In this document: piece by piece, positions 28,901 to 40,900 of the stretch
Position numbering within the stretch: position 1 is the stretch's first letter
Layout of the letters: each line of letters starts with the position of its first letter
NCBI RefSeq assembly: GCF_004027225.2
Contig: NC_044277.2
Coordinates: forward strand, 97,647,552 to 97,711,551
Length of the DNA stretch: 64,000 bases
Direction: 5' to 3'
DNA from: Strigops habroptila
Lineage: Eukaryota; Chordata; Aves; Psittaciformes; Psittacidae
The notes under the pieces: model-generated
The model's database searches: none
Seen by the model: the letters and a program-made list of their open reading frames with translations, nothing else
What the model was told of the DNA's origin: nothing
Translations under genes and position numbers: made by a program

Positions 28901-31900
28901 GCTCCTCCGGGCCCTGCGGTGTGCTCTAGAGGTTCCTTTGCCTTCAGGCCCCTCAGTTAATTCAGTTCACCCATGCAGGTTTTGTGGTAATGGAATCCCA
29001 CTGTAACTAAATGTCTTTGCCCTGCTAAAAGCTGTGTAGCGCTTGAGGTAAAAAGTTAATAAAATACGAATCTGTTTTACATCACTCTTTTTCCTGATAG
29101 GTATTAGCACAGTGAAAGCAGGTTTGGGATGATAATTTATTTTCTGTGTCTGAGTTTACCCCTGTCTCTCCCTTGTAGAATTTATGATGGAAGTAGGGCA
29201 CCATTCCTGGAAAACACTGGTGAGGTGTTTTTTGGTGCTCTGAGGGCTGGAGTGCTTCTATGGAGACAGGCTGAGAGAGCTGGGCTTGTTCAGCCTGGAG
29301 AAGAGAAGGCTCCGGGGACACCTTAGAGCAGCTTCCAGTGCCTAAAGGGACTAACAAGAAAGCTGGAGAGGGGCTTTTGACAAGGGCAGGTAGGGACAGG
29401 ACAAGGGGGAATGGCTTTAACCTGACAGAGGGGAGATTTACATGAGATCTGAGGCAGAAGCTCTTCCCTGTGAGGGTGGCGAGGCCCTGGCACAGGTTGC
29501 CCAGAGAAGCTGTGGCTGCCCCATCCCTGGCAGTGTTCAAGGCCAGGTTGGACGGGGCTTGGAGCAACCTGCTCTAGTGGAAGGTGTCCCTGCCCGTGGC
29601 AGGGCCTTGGAACTGGCTGAGCTTCAAGGCCCCTTCCAACCCAAACCATTCTGTGATTCTGTGATTCTATGGCCTGGCCATGGCTTGCTGGAAATCAGCA
29701 TCCTGTTGTGCTTAAGAAACATCAGCCCTTTCTAAATCTCTTCTCAACTCTGTCATCCCGATTTCTGCATCTCCTTGGCTGGTTTGCGACATGTTCAAAG
29801 TGCTGACAAATGCCTTCGCTGCAGGGCTGGCAGGTGGAAGAAGCTGCCGCCTGTGTGGGTGTATCTGACATGTCACTGCTGAACGCTGGTGACACCCGCT
29901 GCTGCCCTGCCAAGGCATTTTGGCAGTTTCCAACAAGTAGCTGCAGCTTCTGCCCTGTAGCCTGCAGGTGGAAAGAGCCTGAAAGCGGAGTGTGGAGGGA
30001 ACGGGCTGGAGCAGGTGGATGAAGGGGCTACAAGAAGGCTTTGACTTTGGAAGTGCTTCATCCCCGGCAGCATCTTTCTGGGCTTGAGAAGGACATGGGG
30101 AAGGGGGAAGAGAATTGCACTGAGCATCCATGGTGGAAAATCGGGAGCTGTGGGTCTTCTCCCTGCCAACAAACAAGGTCCTGGTGGTGGGGCCGGGTCG
30201 TACCTGCTCCTCAGCAGCATTCCTCTTCCCTGGCAGCCATGGGATGCTGCCCACCTCCTCGACCCACATGGATCTGGTTGCTTCCAGCCACCTGCCAAAC
30301 AATTTGATCTACCTGGTCTGTGGGGATGGGTGCAAGAGGTGCATGGACTTTGGAAAGCCTCGCAGATTCCTGCTGGCTTTGCATGCCTTCCTCCTTGTGT
30401 CTACACGGGTGGTAGATCCCCGATTCCTGTATTTGTGGCCTGTGTCTGGAGTTGGTAAAGGCTTTGGAGCAGTTCTGGGGCCACAAGCTATGGAGAAATG
30501 AGTGGGTTAGAGTTGCTCAAAGAATGACCATCAAAGGTACTAGCAAGAGCAGATTTAATAAGATTTATAAAGGCACGACTTAACAGAATTTGATGGCAAG
30601 GTCCACTCTATTACTTATTACATGGATGGAGCGTATAAAGAAAAATCGAGGCAAAATTGAACTAAAAATGACTGATACAGAGACCAGAGGCACAAAAGGT
30701 AGGGAAGACCCTCCTGTTGAGTCATGGGGTTTAAAACAGACCCCTTTGCTTTCTAAACTCCTGAAGGAGCAGAAGTTCAGCGAGATCTAGTCTTAGTCTC
30801 GGACTTGGTCAACAGTTTACATGTAAAGGGTTACAAGTTTCACCACAGAGGGGATTTTTACACAATTTTCATTTAGCAATACTTTGCAGTTTTGAAGTGG
30901 ATCTTATAAAGTTTGTGAATAGAATTTACTGCAAGTGCTATAACAGTCTGTGCACATACCTAATGACGTAAAGGTACCTGTTAAAAATTTCTCTCAAGAG
31001 TCAGTGAAGCACGTCCAATGTCTCAGTGTTTCTCAGTGGGTGAGGGTTGAGTCTCAAAGCCTGAGGGGACATCAGCCCAGGTCCTGTCTTTCGGTGGCAG
31101 GCATCTGATTATGGCAAACTTGAGCTTTTGTGAGCTCTGAGAGGCATCCTGCTCAGAGGGAGATGCTGGTTGCTGCCCACTGTGAGCTGGGAGAGCTCAA
31201 AGGGTCTCATTTAGGACCACTGTTCATAGGTTCACAACATAATTGGCTTTAGTCATTACCAAATTTCTATCCTGGCCACAACCCGAGTCGGTAGTTACCA
31301 GAAACAAAACTCCAGTGGCAGTGGTACCATTCCACTTGGGCTATGATCAAGGGAAGGAGTATTCTAAGGCTGTCAGGGGACCCTCGTGAGAACCCCCCTG
31401 CAGTCCTGCATCCAGCTCTGGGGCTCCCAACATGAGAAGGATGTGGAGCTGTTGGAGCGAGTCCAGAGGAGGCCATGGAGATGCTCCAAGGGCTGGAGCA
31501 CCTCTGCTATGGAGACAGGCTGAGAGAGCTGGGCTGGTTCACCCTGGAGGAGAGAAGGCTCCTGGGACACCTTAGTGCAGCTTCCAGTGCCTAAAGGGGC
31601 CAGCAAGTAAGAGGCTGCCCCATCCCATTCCTGGCAGCGTTCAAGGCCAGGTTGGACGGGGCTTGCAGCAACCTGCTCTAGTGGAAGGTGTCCCTGCCTG
31701 TGGCAGGGGGTTGAACTGGGTGAGCTTTAAGGTCCCTTCCAACCCAAACCATTCTGGGGTTCTATGGTGATCCCTGCTGTCAGCTCCCACCTTGGCCAGG
31801 AAACAGGAGTCCCTGGTATGGTCAGTACCTCTCTCCTTAGCCATGCCAGAGTACCTGGTATGGTCAAGTGACGCTTCAGTACCCAACTCATTACACAAAG

Positions 31901-34900
31901 ACCAAGGCTTATGGGAATTCCTGAAATCATAGAGCAGCCAAGAGGATGGAGGGTGTGGAGGGAAGATGTGCCACCACACAAGCAGGACACAGGAGTTTTC
32001 TGGAGCTGTTGCCTCCTTTCCTCCTTCTCTCCTTACTTCTACCAGCTGTGCTTTGGTGCAGCTGCTGCCTTTGGAGATGTTTGGTTTGGATGTTTCCACT
32101 CCTGTCTAGCTGGCATCTTAAGTGTCAGAAGGGAAGAGGTTTGAGTGCTGCCTGAGCACCTGCAGCGTGACAGCAAAGTGAGGATTTAAGGGTTTATAAC
32201 TGGAAGGTTTGAAAAGCAAAGTAATGGATTTAAGAGTTTATAACTGGAAGGTTTGAAAAGCAAAATAATGTATGCTCTGAATGATAACACCCTGCTGTGT
32301 TCTGCAGAGGAGAGAGCCTTTGGAGAGCTAGCAGGTGAGGCAGGAGACTCAGAGTCTGCTCTTGCAGGGGACCATTGTGGGGAAGAGAGATGTTGAAGAG
32401 GATGGAGTCGTGCAGAAGATAAACCTCTGAACATTTGAGCTTGTGCTGTTTGAACCCAGAGACTCTTCCAGGCTTAGCCATGGAGGATAAATCTCAGTTT
32501 TGCTGCTCACGGAGGTGGTGCCTCTCGTTATTGTAATGGCCACAGAGCCTAACCCCTTTTTTTGGGTGGGAAGGAGCTCTCTCTGGCTGAGGCAGAACAG
32601 CACTTCTCTACCCTGGCTTCTGCTTTGCATTCTCTGCAGCCATGTTCAATATTTGTCATTCCATTAGCACTGCTTTTGGTTTTAGGCAGTGGGGAGTTAA
32701 CTCTGATAGATGGCTTGTGAATTGCCTATGGGTATATTGCTTGTTGCTGTAAAAGGCTTTTTCTTTTTTTCTAATAGATTGGGGAAAAAAAAAGTGCATT
32801 GATAAGTTCTTTGTGATTAAAAGCAGCCCTTCTATGATTTGTATTGATTAAAGAAACATCTTGACTAAGGTTTTAATGGAAACAAATGCCTTGATGAGGC
32901 CGGTACTGATAACAAGCATGCACTGATGAACTGAATTAATTTCCTGTGTGATCAAAACAAGGTATATACTTTGTGCAGAGAGCTCTGCTCCAGTGCACGT
33001 ATTCTGAGGATAAGGTTTTCTGCTCTGAACGTCGCATGTTTGAAGTAACCCTGGAACGGGGAACAGGGAGGGTTGTTTGGAGATAGGAGAAGATGCAGCT
33101 GTAGCAGGACTGCCATTTTAAGCACTCAGCCGATACAGTAGGAGAACGGACAGGGAATAGTGGGTGGCTGTTGTCTCCCTGCCATCTGTGCCACTTGGAG
33201 CAGAAAGAGGTGGAAATGGCTCCCAGGCACTCATGATGATGGTGTCCAGCACCAGGTGCATGAATACTTGGTGCCCTCTGCACCAGCTGCGTGTTTCCAT
33301 GTGAGGAGGTGGCTCTTGGTGGTCTCAATCTAGCAGAAGGGCTTTCAGCTGGTGGGCACATCTTTTTGAAAGCATTGAACTCAACAGCTTTTGATGCTTC
33401 CCTGTGGGCTGTGTGGGCACTGACATCCCTCTGTAAACAAATGAGTAGCTGTAGTGCTGCTTGTCCTCTTCTTTCTCTGACTGGTACCTGCAGAGTGTTA
33501 CCATGCCTTAGCAGACATCTTGTCTACCAAGATGGAACCAGGAGCAGTTTGTGTCTCATGTTCCTCTGTTAAGTTACTTTGCTGTTTCTTTTTCAGGGTA
33601 AATTCACACTGCTGCGAGACACCAGAACAGATGGCAGCTTCCTTGTGCACCATTTCCTCTCCTTCTACCTCAGAGGTATGTCAGCAGCAGGACTCTCCAA
33701 GGCAAAGGTTTGCCTTTGCCTGCTCCTTGGAGGTTCCTTCAGTGTGAAGTGTTTCTGTGTGAGCAGAGGGTGGTTCTGCAGAGCATGAGACATCCTCAGA
33801 TTAGTGCAAAGCTTTGGAATCAGGATTTATGAATCCCAGTCCTGACTTGTTCTTGAGACTTGCTCTGTATCTTCAGGTACATCCCATAACATCTGTGTAC
33901 CTTGTTTCATCATTAGTGCAGCAAATGTTGTAAATCACACGGGCTTTTGACGGTAGGAGCTGACTGCAATTCCTTCACCAGCTAGGTTTTTTATAATGTA
34001 ATTAAACTATCAGGAACAACTAACAAATAGATAAGCTGGTAGTGACTAAAGAAACAAAGAGCCTAGCAAGTTGCCTAATTGCTTTTCTGCGAACAGTTTC
34101 ACCTGTGAGTAACCTACCAGCCCCTGCAGAGTGGGTGCCGGACTCATGGACTCTTCCAGCTTTCGGCTGGCAAAGCAGCAAGCCCAGCAAATCTGGTACC
34201 TATCAGACTTGAAACTTAGCTCAGAGTGCTATGCAGGTGGCAGGGCTGAGAGCATTCTGCCCCCCATAACTGCCATGTCCTCAGCTATGGCTTTACCCCA
34301 GTTTTAAAAAATCGTTTTACTTAATGGAACAGTGTGAGACTGCAGGGAGACCTGTGAAGAGCAGGTTATTGACAGTGTGAACAGTTCAAGATCATATAAT
34401 TCTCCAGCATGTGCAGGTCCCTCTAGATCCTGTCCCTTCCCTCCAGCGTGTCAACTGCACCACACAGCTCGGTGTCACTGGAAACTTGCTGAGGGTGCTC
34501 GATCCCACTGTCCATGTCACTGACAAAGATGTTGAACAGCACCAGTCCCCTGAGCAATGCCCCTCGTCACTGGTCTGCACTTGGACATAAAGCCATTGAC
34601 TGCAATTCTTTAATCGTGGCCATGCAGCCAATTCCTTATCCCCTGAGTGCTCTATCCATCAAATCCACGCCTCACAGGGGCAGCCCTGCCAAGGCGCTGC
34701 CTCAGGGTCTCCCCACATCCCTTCGCTGATCTGCTGCATATTCCACTTGAAATCTGTGTCCTGCTTTCTGGCAGGGAGAAACAACTAATGATTTTGTTCA
34801 TACACAAAGCATAACATCAGGTTGTCACGTTCTAGGTTTTCCAAAATCATGTTTTAGTGACAAATTTGCTTGTTCTGTGTGTTTTTCCTCTCAAGGTCAC

Positions 34901-37900
34901 TTGCTCTATGAGAGCCAAACTGGGGATTTTTGGCACATCACTCATTTCAGTAGTTCGTGTCATGGTCAGCCCTTGGCCTCTTTGCAGTGATACCAGCAAA
35001 CAGTGCCAGGAGATCCCTGGGCAAGATGGCATGAGACAGAAAAGGGGCCTCCTTCTTTTCTATGTAATTTTTTTTTTTGTTCTTTCCTTTTCCTTTTAAA
35101 CTTAACAATTTTCCTAATGTGGAAATCCTATAGAAAGGTGAAAATTGAAAGCCTAGCCATGAGCAAGTGACCTGTCTAACTTCAAGACCTTTCCAGACAG
35201 ATCTGTAGCCTGCCTGCTGTGGGTTATGTTCTTTGATAACGGCAGCTTGCAAAATTGAAATGATAATGTGTCTTTTTGTCTTCCCCCCCTACCTGAGCTG
35301 GCTGTAAGGTTTGCTTTGTGGCGCTGCTCCAGTCCTTCAGTCACTATAACATCATAGCACAGAAGCTGGTAAGTCTCTTCGCGTAGGTTAATAATTACAG
35401 GTCTGGGGAGTTTCTGTTGGGTGGAAAGGAATGAGAACAGGGAATGGGAATTGCATGTGAGCAGATGTTTCCAGATCTTGATGGGGATGTCAGGAGTGGT
35501 GCTCCTGCAGCAGGAGAGCACTTCTCACTGGAGAAGGGATGTGGTATAGGGAAAAAACTTAGCTATAAGATTCACTGCAAGGGCCCCATCGGGCTCTGCC
35601 CCAGCAGGGGCAGAGACCTGAACGGCTGCTTGCTTGCTTTGTGCTTAGAAACGTTTTCTGGAGATCAGTGTTCCCCAGGCAGGCCCACACTGGTAAATGT
35701 AGTTTCATTAGTGCTCTGGGGAGAACAATGCCATGGTGTCTGTGTCCTATGGGCCTCTCTGTGTGCCTGCAGGATGCACCAGCTGTGTGACATGGGAGCT
35801 CCTGAGGTGACTTTATGCTCTGTCCTGTGGTTACGTTGTGATGAAGTGCGTTGAGCTGAATCCCCTGTAGATTCAGAAGAACACCTGTATGCCTCTTTGT
35901 GCCTGTGGGCCGAGCCATCAGTTTGAGCCATCTGAGGAGCCACAAATGCTGAGTGTGTTCTTATGGATTTCCTTCCCTTGGTGGATCAGGCAAGGGTTAT
36001 GTGTATCCTGAAACGAGGAAATGGAGAAAAAAAGTAGGCAGGGTTATTCCCACTGTCAGCAAGTCAGCCTGAGCTCTGGCTTTAAACTGCATTTCTCAGC
36101 TTTTTGTGCAATGCTCAGATGTGAAATGCTGTGGTTGGGAAGTCCAGGTGACCTTCCAGCTCTGAAGTGATGGGGGCTTGCATTAGTCCTCCCTCTGTTT
36201 CTGCTGGAAGTCCCAGCAGTGCTGCTGCTTATAAAGACTTCCAGGTGCTGAAGAACGAGGTGTTGCAATAACAGTGTATTCCCCACTGTAAATGGGGGTT
36301 GAGTTTTGGTGCTTGCTAAGCAATTGCATTTCATCTACTACTCAGTTTTTACCTTGTTAAAGGAGATCAATGGTCTGAGAGCTCAGACCTAAGTTAAATC
36401 ACAAAATCCTGTAGAATCCTAGAATGTTTTGGGTGGGAAGAAACCTTAAAGCTCACCCAGTTCCAACCCCCTGCCATGGGCAGGGGCACCTTCCACTAGA
36501 GCAGGTTGCTCCAAGCCCCTGTGTCCAACCTGGCCTTGAACACTGCCAGGGATGGGGCAGCCACAGCTTCTCTGGGCAACCTGTGCCAGGGCCTCACCAC
36601 CCTCACAGGGAAGAATTTCTCAGCTTCTTTCTCAGAAGATCTCAGCTAAATCTCCCCTCTGTCAGTTTAAAGCCATTCCCCCTTGTCCTGTCCCTACCTG
36701 CCCTTGTCAAAAGCCCCTCTCTAGCTTTCTTGTGGGCCCCTTTAAGTGTTGGAAGGCTGAGCAAACAAAGCATTTCCACATGCAGCTTTAACTCACAGCA
36801 GATACTCAACTTGCATGATTGCCCAGCAGAGTAGATTCCCCACTGCTGAGCAAACCAGCCTCTGCAGCACTGACTAGTTCTGCCCTTTGTGTAGCAGAGA
36901 GGAGAAAATCTTGGGGGGAACTTAAGTGGGACAGGAAATGGGGCGCAGCCACCGGTGTAGGTAGGAGATTCAGCTGTTAAATATGGGATCCTTGCCTGCT
37001 CTAAAAGCAGAATTGTGTTTGTTGGTGTGTTTCCTAATGTGATGAAATTTCCTGGTGCACAGCTTGTGCGTGTGCTTTTAATAGGTGCTGTTGTCATCTC
37101 CCTCGTGGGAGAGTCTGAGAAGGGAGAGAACATGAGGATTAGCTGGAGCACACGTGCAATGCAAATTGAAATCATTTGCTGGCTGATGCTTCAACAAAAA
37201 GGTTACTGATGTTAAGGGAGGTGATAAGAAGAACAATACAGCTTGCCCGGGGAGTGCAGAGAGGTGATTAAATTTGCCACAGTGGTGAGCTGTCCCTCTC
37301 CCCTTGGTTTCAAGTCTGAATCAGTCTTACATTAGGACTTCACAGGTGCCGTTGTGGTCAGTTGTTGTGAATTCTTACTGAGCTCTGAGGAGTTGGAGGT
37401 CGTAACATCAGTTATTTATATCTGTCTGAGTTTCCATAAGGTCTTGTCTTTGCTTTAATCCTTTTTTTGCCTAAATGAACACATCAGGCTCAGTAAAGGT
37501 GGTTTTCAGCAGGGTTGTGTCACTCTTAAACTTGCTTAAGAATTCGCTGCTGTAGGTCTCTACTGGAGACCAGCAGGGATATCACGTACATGGCTGCAGC
37601 AAACCCCAATTCCAGGCAGCACCCTGAGCACCGTCATGCTGCAGTTAGGTGAGCTGCATGCCCCACCAAATTACCACCCGCTTCCTCTTCCTCCATGGCA
37701 AGTCCAAGCCAAGCTGCCTGGCTCTCTGTTTTGGCCTGGAGAGTTGCATGGGATGAGGCTGTAGTTCCTCTGAAGAACCTGGCCCAAGGGGAGCTCTGAG
37801 GAGACCTTAAAGCAGCTTCCAGTGCCTAAAGGGGCCAACAAGAAAGCTGGGGAGGGGCTTTTGACAAGGGCAGGTAGGGACAGGACAAGGGGAATGGCTT

Positions 37901-40900
37901 TAAACTGACAGAGGGGAGATTTAGCTGAGATGTGAGGCAGAAGTTCTTCCCTGTGAGGGTGGTGAGGCCCTGGCACAGGTTGCCCAGAGAAGCTGTGGCT
38001 GCCCCATCCCTGGCAGTGTTCAAGGCCAGGTTGGACACAGGGGCTTGGAGCAACCTGCTCTAGTGGAAGGTGTCCCTGCCTGTGGCAGGGGGGTTGGAAC
38101 TGGATGAACTGTGAATGTCCCTTACAAGCCAAACTATGCTGTGATTCTGTGATTCCTAGGTTAAATCTCACATGCATAATCATTCTTAGCAGGAGATTAT
38201 GCACTTCCAAAAGACTGCAGTTGGAAGAGCTTCATACCTTATCAGTGCTCTCGTTTCTGCTGGGAACGGGGTGGTCCCAGGCCTGGGATGAAGGGTCCTG
38301 GAATGAGGGTCATATTCTATGGTCTTTACAGTGATGTTTGGTGGATCTGGTCACTGTAGCACCTGGTGTATGTATAAATAAACTAAATACTTACAGTTAA
38401 GTAATGCTTGCCTTACATGCTCTTCCCCACAGCGTTGCCAGATTTTACCAGTCCAGAACCACCTCCTTATGTGTTAGCTAAATGCAGTGATGTATTTTTA
38501 CTTGCAGGAAAAAGCTTCCCTGGATTTTTGTGCCTGCGCTGCCTCTGTAATGCCGGCTTCACACTTTTCCTGTTTTGCAAATCCTGCTCTTTTCAGGAGC
38601 ATCTGCACTTAATTTTAGGGGACAGTTAATGTTATTTGCTGTGTCCTTGTAGAGGATATGCTGGGCCACAGTGGCAGGAAGACTAATGGCATGAGGGCTG
38701 CTTGCCAGGTTGGTGTTCCCACCCTCATTTGTACAATGTTTTGCTTTAAAGGAAAAACATACTTGTCCCCATTTGATCTCCCTCTTGCCTGCTCCCCTCT
38801 CTCCTGCCCCAGTACTGAGATCACACACCAGAGGACATCAACTGGTCACCTCTGCTTGCCCCTGCAGGTGGTTGTACTAGAGAAGGGACCTCGGTCAGTT
38901 GCCTGGTCACAGATGGTCACACTTTGTACTCGGGCTGTGTTTGCTGTTGGAGCTAATGACCGCTGCCTCGCACGCTTCGTTACTAGTTCTCTCCTCCAGA
39001 TATTTTGCATTCCCTGATGAAGTGTCCCACGGTGAGCAGTGGTTCTGGTTTGAAGGGATGTCACGGCTGGCAGGCCAGAGGGCCACTACGCTGCCCGGCT
39101 GGCAGCATCCCACATGGGTGAGAGCAGTTGTGCTCCATCGTGGTGCTCACAGCTCCAGTCATGCTGAGCTGCTGTTTCAGAAGCATTCCTGGGCTTGATG
39201 GGTAAATGACAGATTGCCAGAGAGAATGTTTGTGTGCTCCCAGCCATAATGGAGCGTGGTGCTGTGAGATAATGAAAGCTTTCAGGGCTGCTAATGCACG
39301 CTGTTTGGATGTTCTGCAGCACGGCGGCTCTGCAGCAGGGATGCGTGTAGTGTCTGTGGCAGTCAGGAAGGTGCCGTTGGCCATTTTGAGTACTTTTCCC
39401 ACTGTCTCCAAGCTGTCCTCATGCTTCCTGTGCTGCTTCCAGAGGTTACTAGCTGGGAGACAAGCAAAAGTTTGCAGTGGAAGATGACTGCAGTGGGGTG
39501 CGTCCAGGTCTCCATCGAATGCTGTCTCTCTGGGACCTGGTTCCCCAGTTGGAAAATGAGACTGGACTTGCTGGATCCACCCAGGAACATTGTGACATGA
39601 CACCAAAGGGATCAAATTCCTGGTCTTACTTAAGAGCACACTGCCCCTGGCTGCCTTGCTCTCATGCTGTGGCCCTTCTCTCTGTCATCAACTATTTTCT
39701 TGCTGATCTGAAGTACAGAGATTCTGTGTGTGCCAGAAGAAATGGCTGACGCAAAATTAAAATCAGTTTCTGAGTTATTGACATTAATAGTGAGTTTAGC
39801 CACTGCTGTAGCAAAGCATTTCAAGGCTGTGGTCTCCAAAAATTCATGAGGGGATGAGGTTTGTGTGACTGTGGTGCCGTCCAGCCCCTTTTTATGGCAC
39901 GTCAGGTATTTGCCAGCCGTTCCCTACTCCTGGCCTGCCACATAAAGGTTCTTCTGTCCTTGGTTGGAAATTTTTCCATCGTGTGTGCTTGCAATTGCCC
40001 AAGAGGCTTTCCTTAGCTCTCCCTTCCTGCCCTGCTTTCTGGCATGCTTTTAGTGAGCAAATGTCACCTGCAAAAGCTAAATCCCTCTGCCAGCAGCCCA
40101 CATCAGCGTCTGCTGGGCTTGGGGCTGGTTTGGAGGTATGGCGGGGAGAGCGAAGGGCCCCGTGTTCCCCGAGAGTCTCATTCCTGGGAATCCTGGGAAT
40201 TACTGCTTCTGGCTTGCCTGGGAGAAGAGGAAAAGAGAGGAGACAATTTGGATTAGATGAGGCAAGAGTGTGCTGCAAGAATAACTTGCTGGTTAATGCT
40301 GTTCATTGAGAAGATGCTTGAAAACAAAAGGGGTATGTCCAGAAGTGCTGGCTGGTGCCATGCCTGAGGCTCTTCCCCACATTTGCATGGCAGGTGGGAC
40401 CACTTGCCTCCCGGAAGCATGTGTGGAAGACCAGGAAAAAGAAGGGCAAGCTCCAGGCTGATTTAAAAACTGGATCTGAGGTGGGCACATGTCAGACAGC
40501 CTTTGCTAGTTGAGGATGCTTGTCAAAGTATCCCCTGGCCACAGTGGAAGACGTTGCCTCCCATCCATTGTTTCGTGATTGCTGTAGACAGTGTTTTCTG
40601 GCACCAGCTCTGATGAAAGGATCTCTCCCCCTGGAGTTTCAGCTGGGAAGGAAAGCAGTGGAAATCTGTCTTTTCTCTCATGAGCGCTGAACGTGTGGCA
40701 GCTGATAAGCCTTGCAGGAGCTGTGGGTTAATCTTCCTGTAAAGGGTCTCTTCCTTATCCATCCAGACCTTCTCTCTGGAGGTCCTCATGTGGAAATGCT
40801 CCAACACAGCAGCCTAGCACAGCCCTTTGTAGGGATTGTCTCACTGATCAGATGTTTAAAATGTGGCTTTACAATAGTTTTTTTAAATATATATATATAT

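Larger units (their letters stand above)
28525..33596 (+). other. ELP6: ELP6 intron 1
   Basis: About 5 kb long. It contains the downstream half of the CpG island, two sense CR1 copies and a 44-bp tandem duplication. No other exon is recognised. Confidence 0.85.

Noticed and set aside
28183-29006. Open frames of 160-190 codons on both strands across the ELP6 promoter
   Set aside because: CpG-island sequence with few stop codons. The real product in this region is the 18-codon first exon of ELP6.
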